A DNA stretch of 6,549 nt from assembly GCA_964422725.1 (NCBI GenBank), contig CAYRCC010000067.1, positions 1 through 6,549 of the forward strand. The letters are read 5' to 3'. A program made the position numbers and the translations under genes. The DNA comes from CAKSNH01 sp964422725. Its GTDB lineage: Bacteria > Bacillota > Clostridia > UBA1381. This document shows positions 6,506 through 6,549 of the stretch, one piece after another. Under the pieces are notes generated by a model. It was not told where the DNA came from, searched no databases, and saw only the letters and a program-made list of their open reading frames with translations. Each line of letters opens with the position of its first letter. The first letter of the stretch is position 1.

Positions 6506-6549
6506 TCACAGCACATTCCTCACCGTATCCGGACTGTATGCCGCGAAAA
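6506..6549 (-). CDS. Possible 3' end of an unidentified upstream gene
   Basis: On the minus strand one frame entering from the window edge reads FAAYSPDTVRNVL and stops at TGA 6508-6506, 53 bp before the AlbA_2 start. The peptide is plausible coding sequence and its position fits an upstream operon member. A second frame is also open from the edge (FRGIQSGYGEECAVRSVERW, stop at 6488), so the true frame is not certain. Too little is present to name the protein. A type III Mod methyltransferase is one candidate by context only. Confidence 0.35.
   Translation of the reverse strand, partial: FAAYSPDTVRNVL

Overview
The window looks like chromosomal DNA of a low-to-moderate-GC Firmicute, most likely a gut Clostridia member (Ruminococcaceae/Oscillospiraceae-like). 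This is inferred from AGAGGTG/AAAGGTG-type ribosome binding sites about 7 nt before the starts, a canonical sigma-A promoter, use of a TTG start, and the protein families present. It cannot be tied to a named species from sequence alone.

Left third (1-1638, plus strand): one complete housekeeping-type gene encoding a DUF1846/UPF0371 family protein. It has a near-consensus promoter (TTGAAA-17-TATAAT) and ends at an intrinsic hairpin (1658-1692) that can serve both strands.

Middle and right (1721-6549, minus strand): a restriction/defence-type operon transcribed towards the left and convergent with the DUF1846 gene. In transcription order it holds: the last codons of a possible unidentified gene cut by the window edge; a 482-residue protein with an N-terminal AlbA_2 (Schlafen-like) domain and a RecG-C-terminal-like HATPase_c_4 region; a 160-bp intergenic segment; and a complete 1040-residue type III restriction Res subunit with all expected helicase motifs and an intact PD-(D/E)xK nuclease site. 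No Mod methyltransferase lies in the window. In this kind of locus it is expected upstream, beyond the right edge.

The least ordinary part is the segment between the AlbA_2 gene and res (4844-5003). It is bracketed by two identical 22-bp direct repeats, each made of two AACTTGCC units 11 bp apart. One copy abuts the AlbA_2 stop codon and overlaps a candidate -35 box. The other lies just ahead of the res ribosome binding site. The interval could be a regulatory operator array controlling the nuclease gene or a small dispersed repeat element, and a genome-wide search would tell these apart.

Working model (inference): the AlbA_2/HATPase protein is an accessory or regulatory component of a type III restriction-modification locus, and res expression is controlled separately through the repeat-bearing leader and a TTG start.
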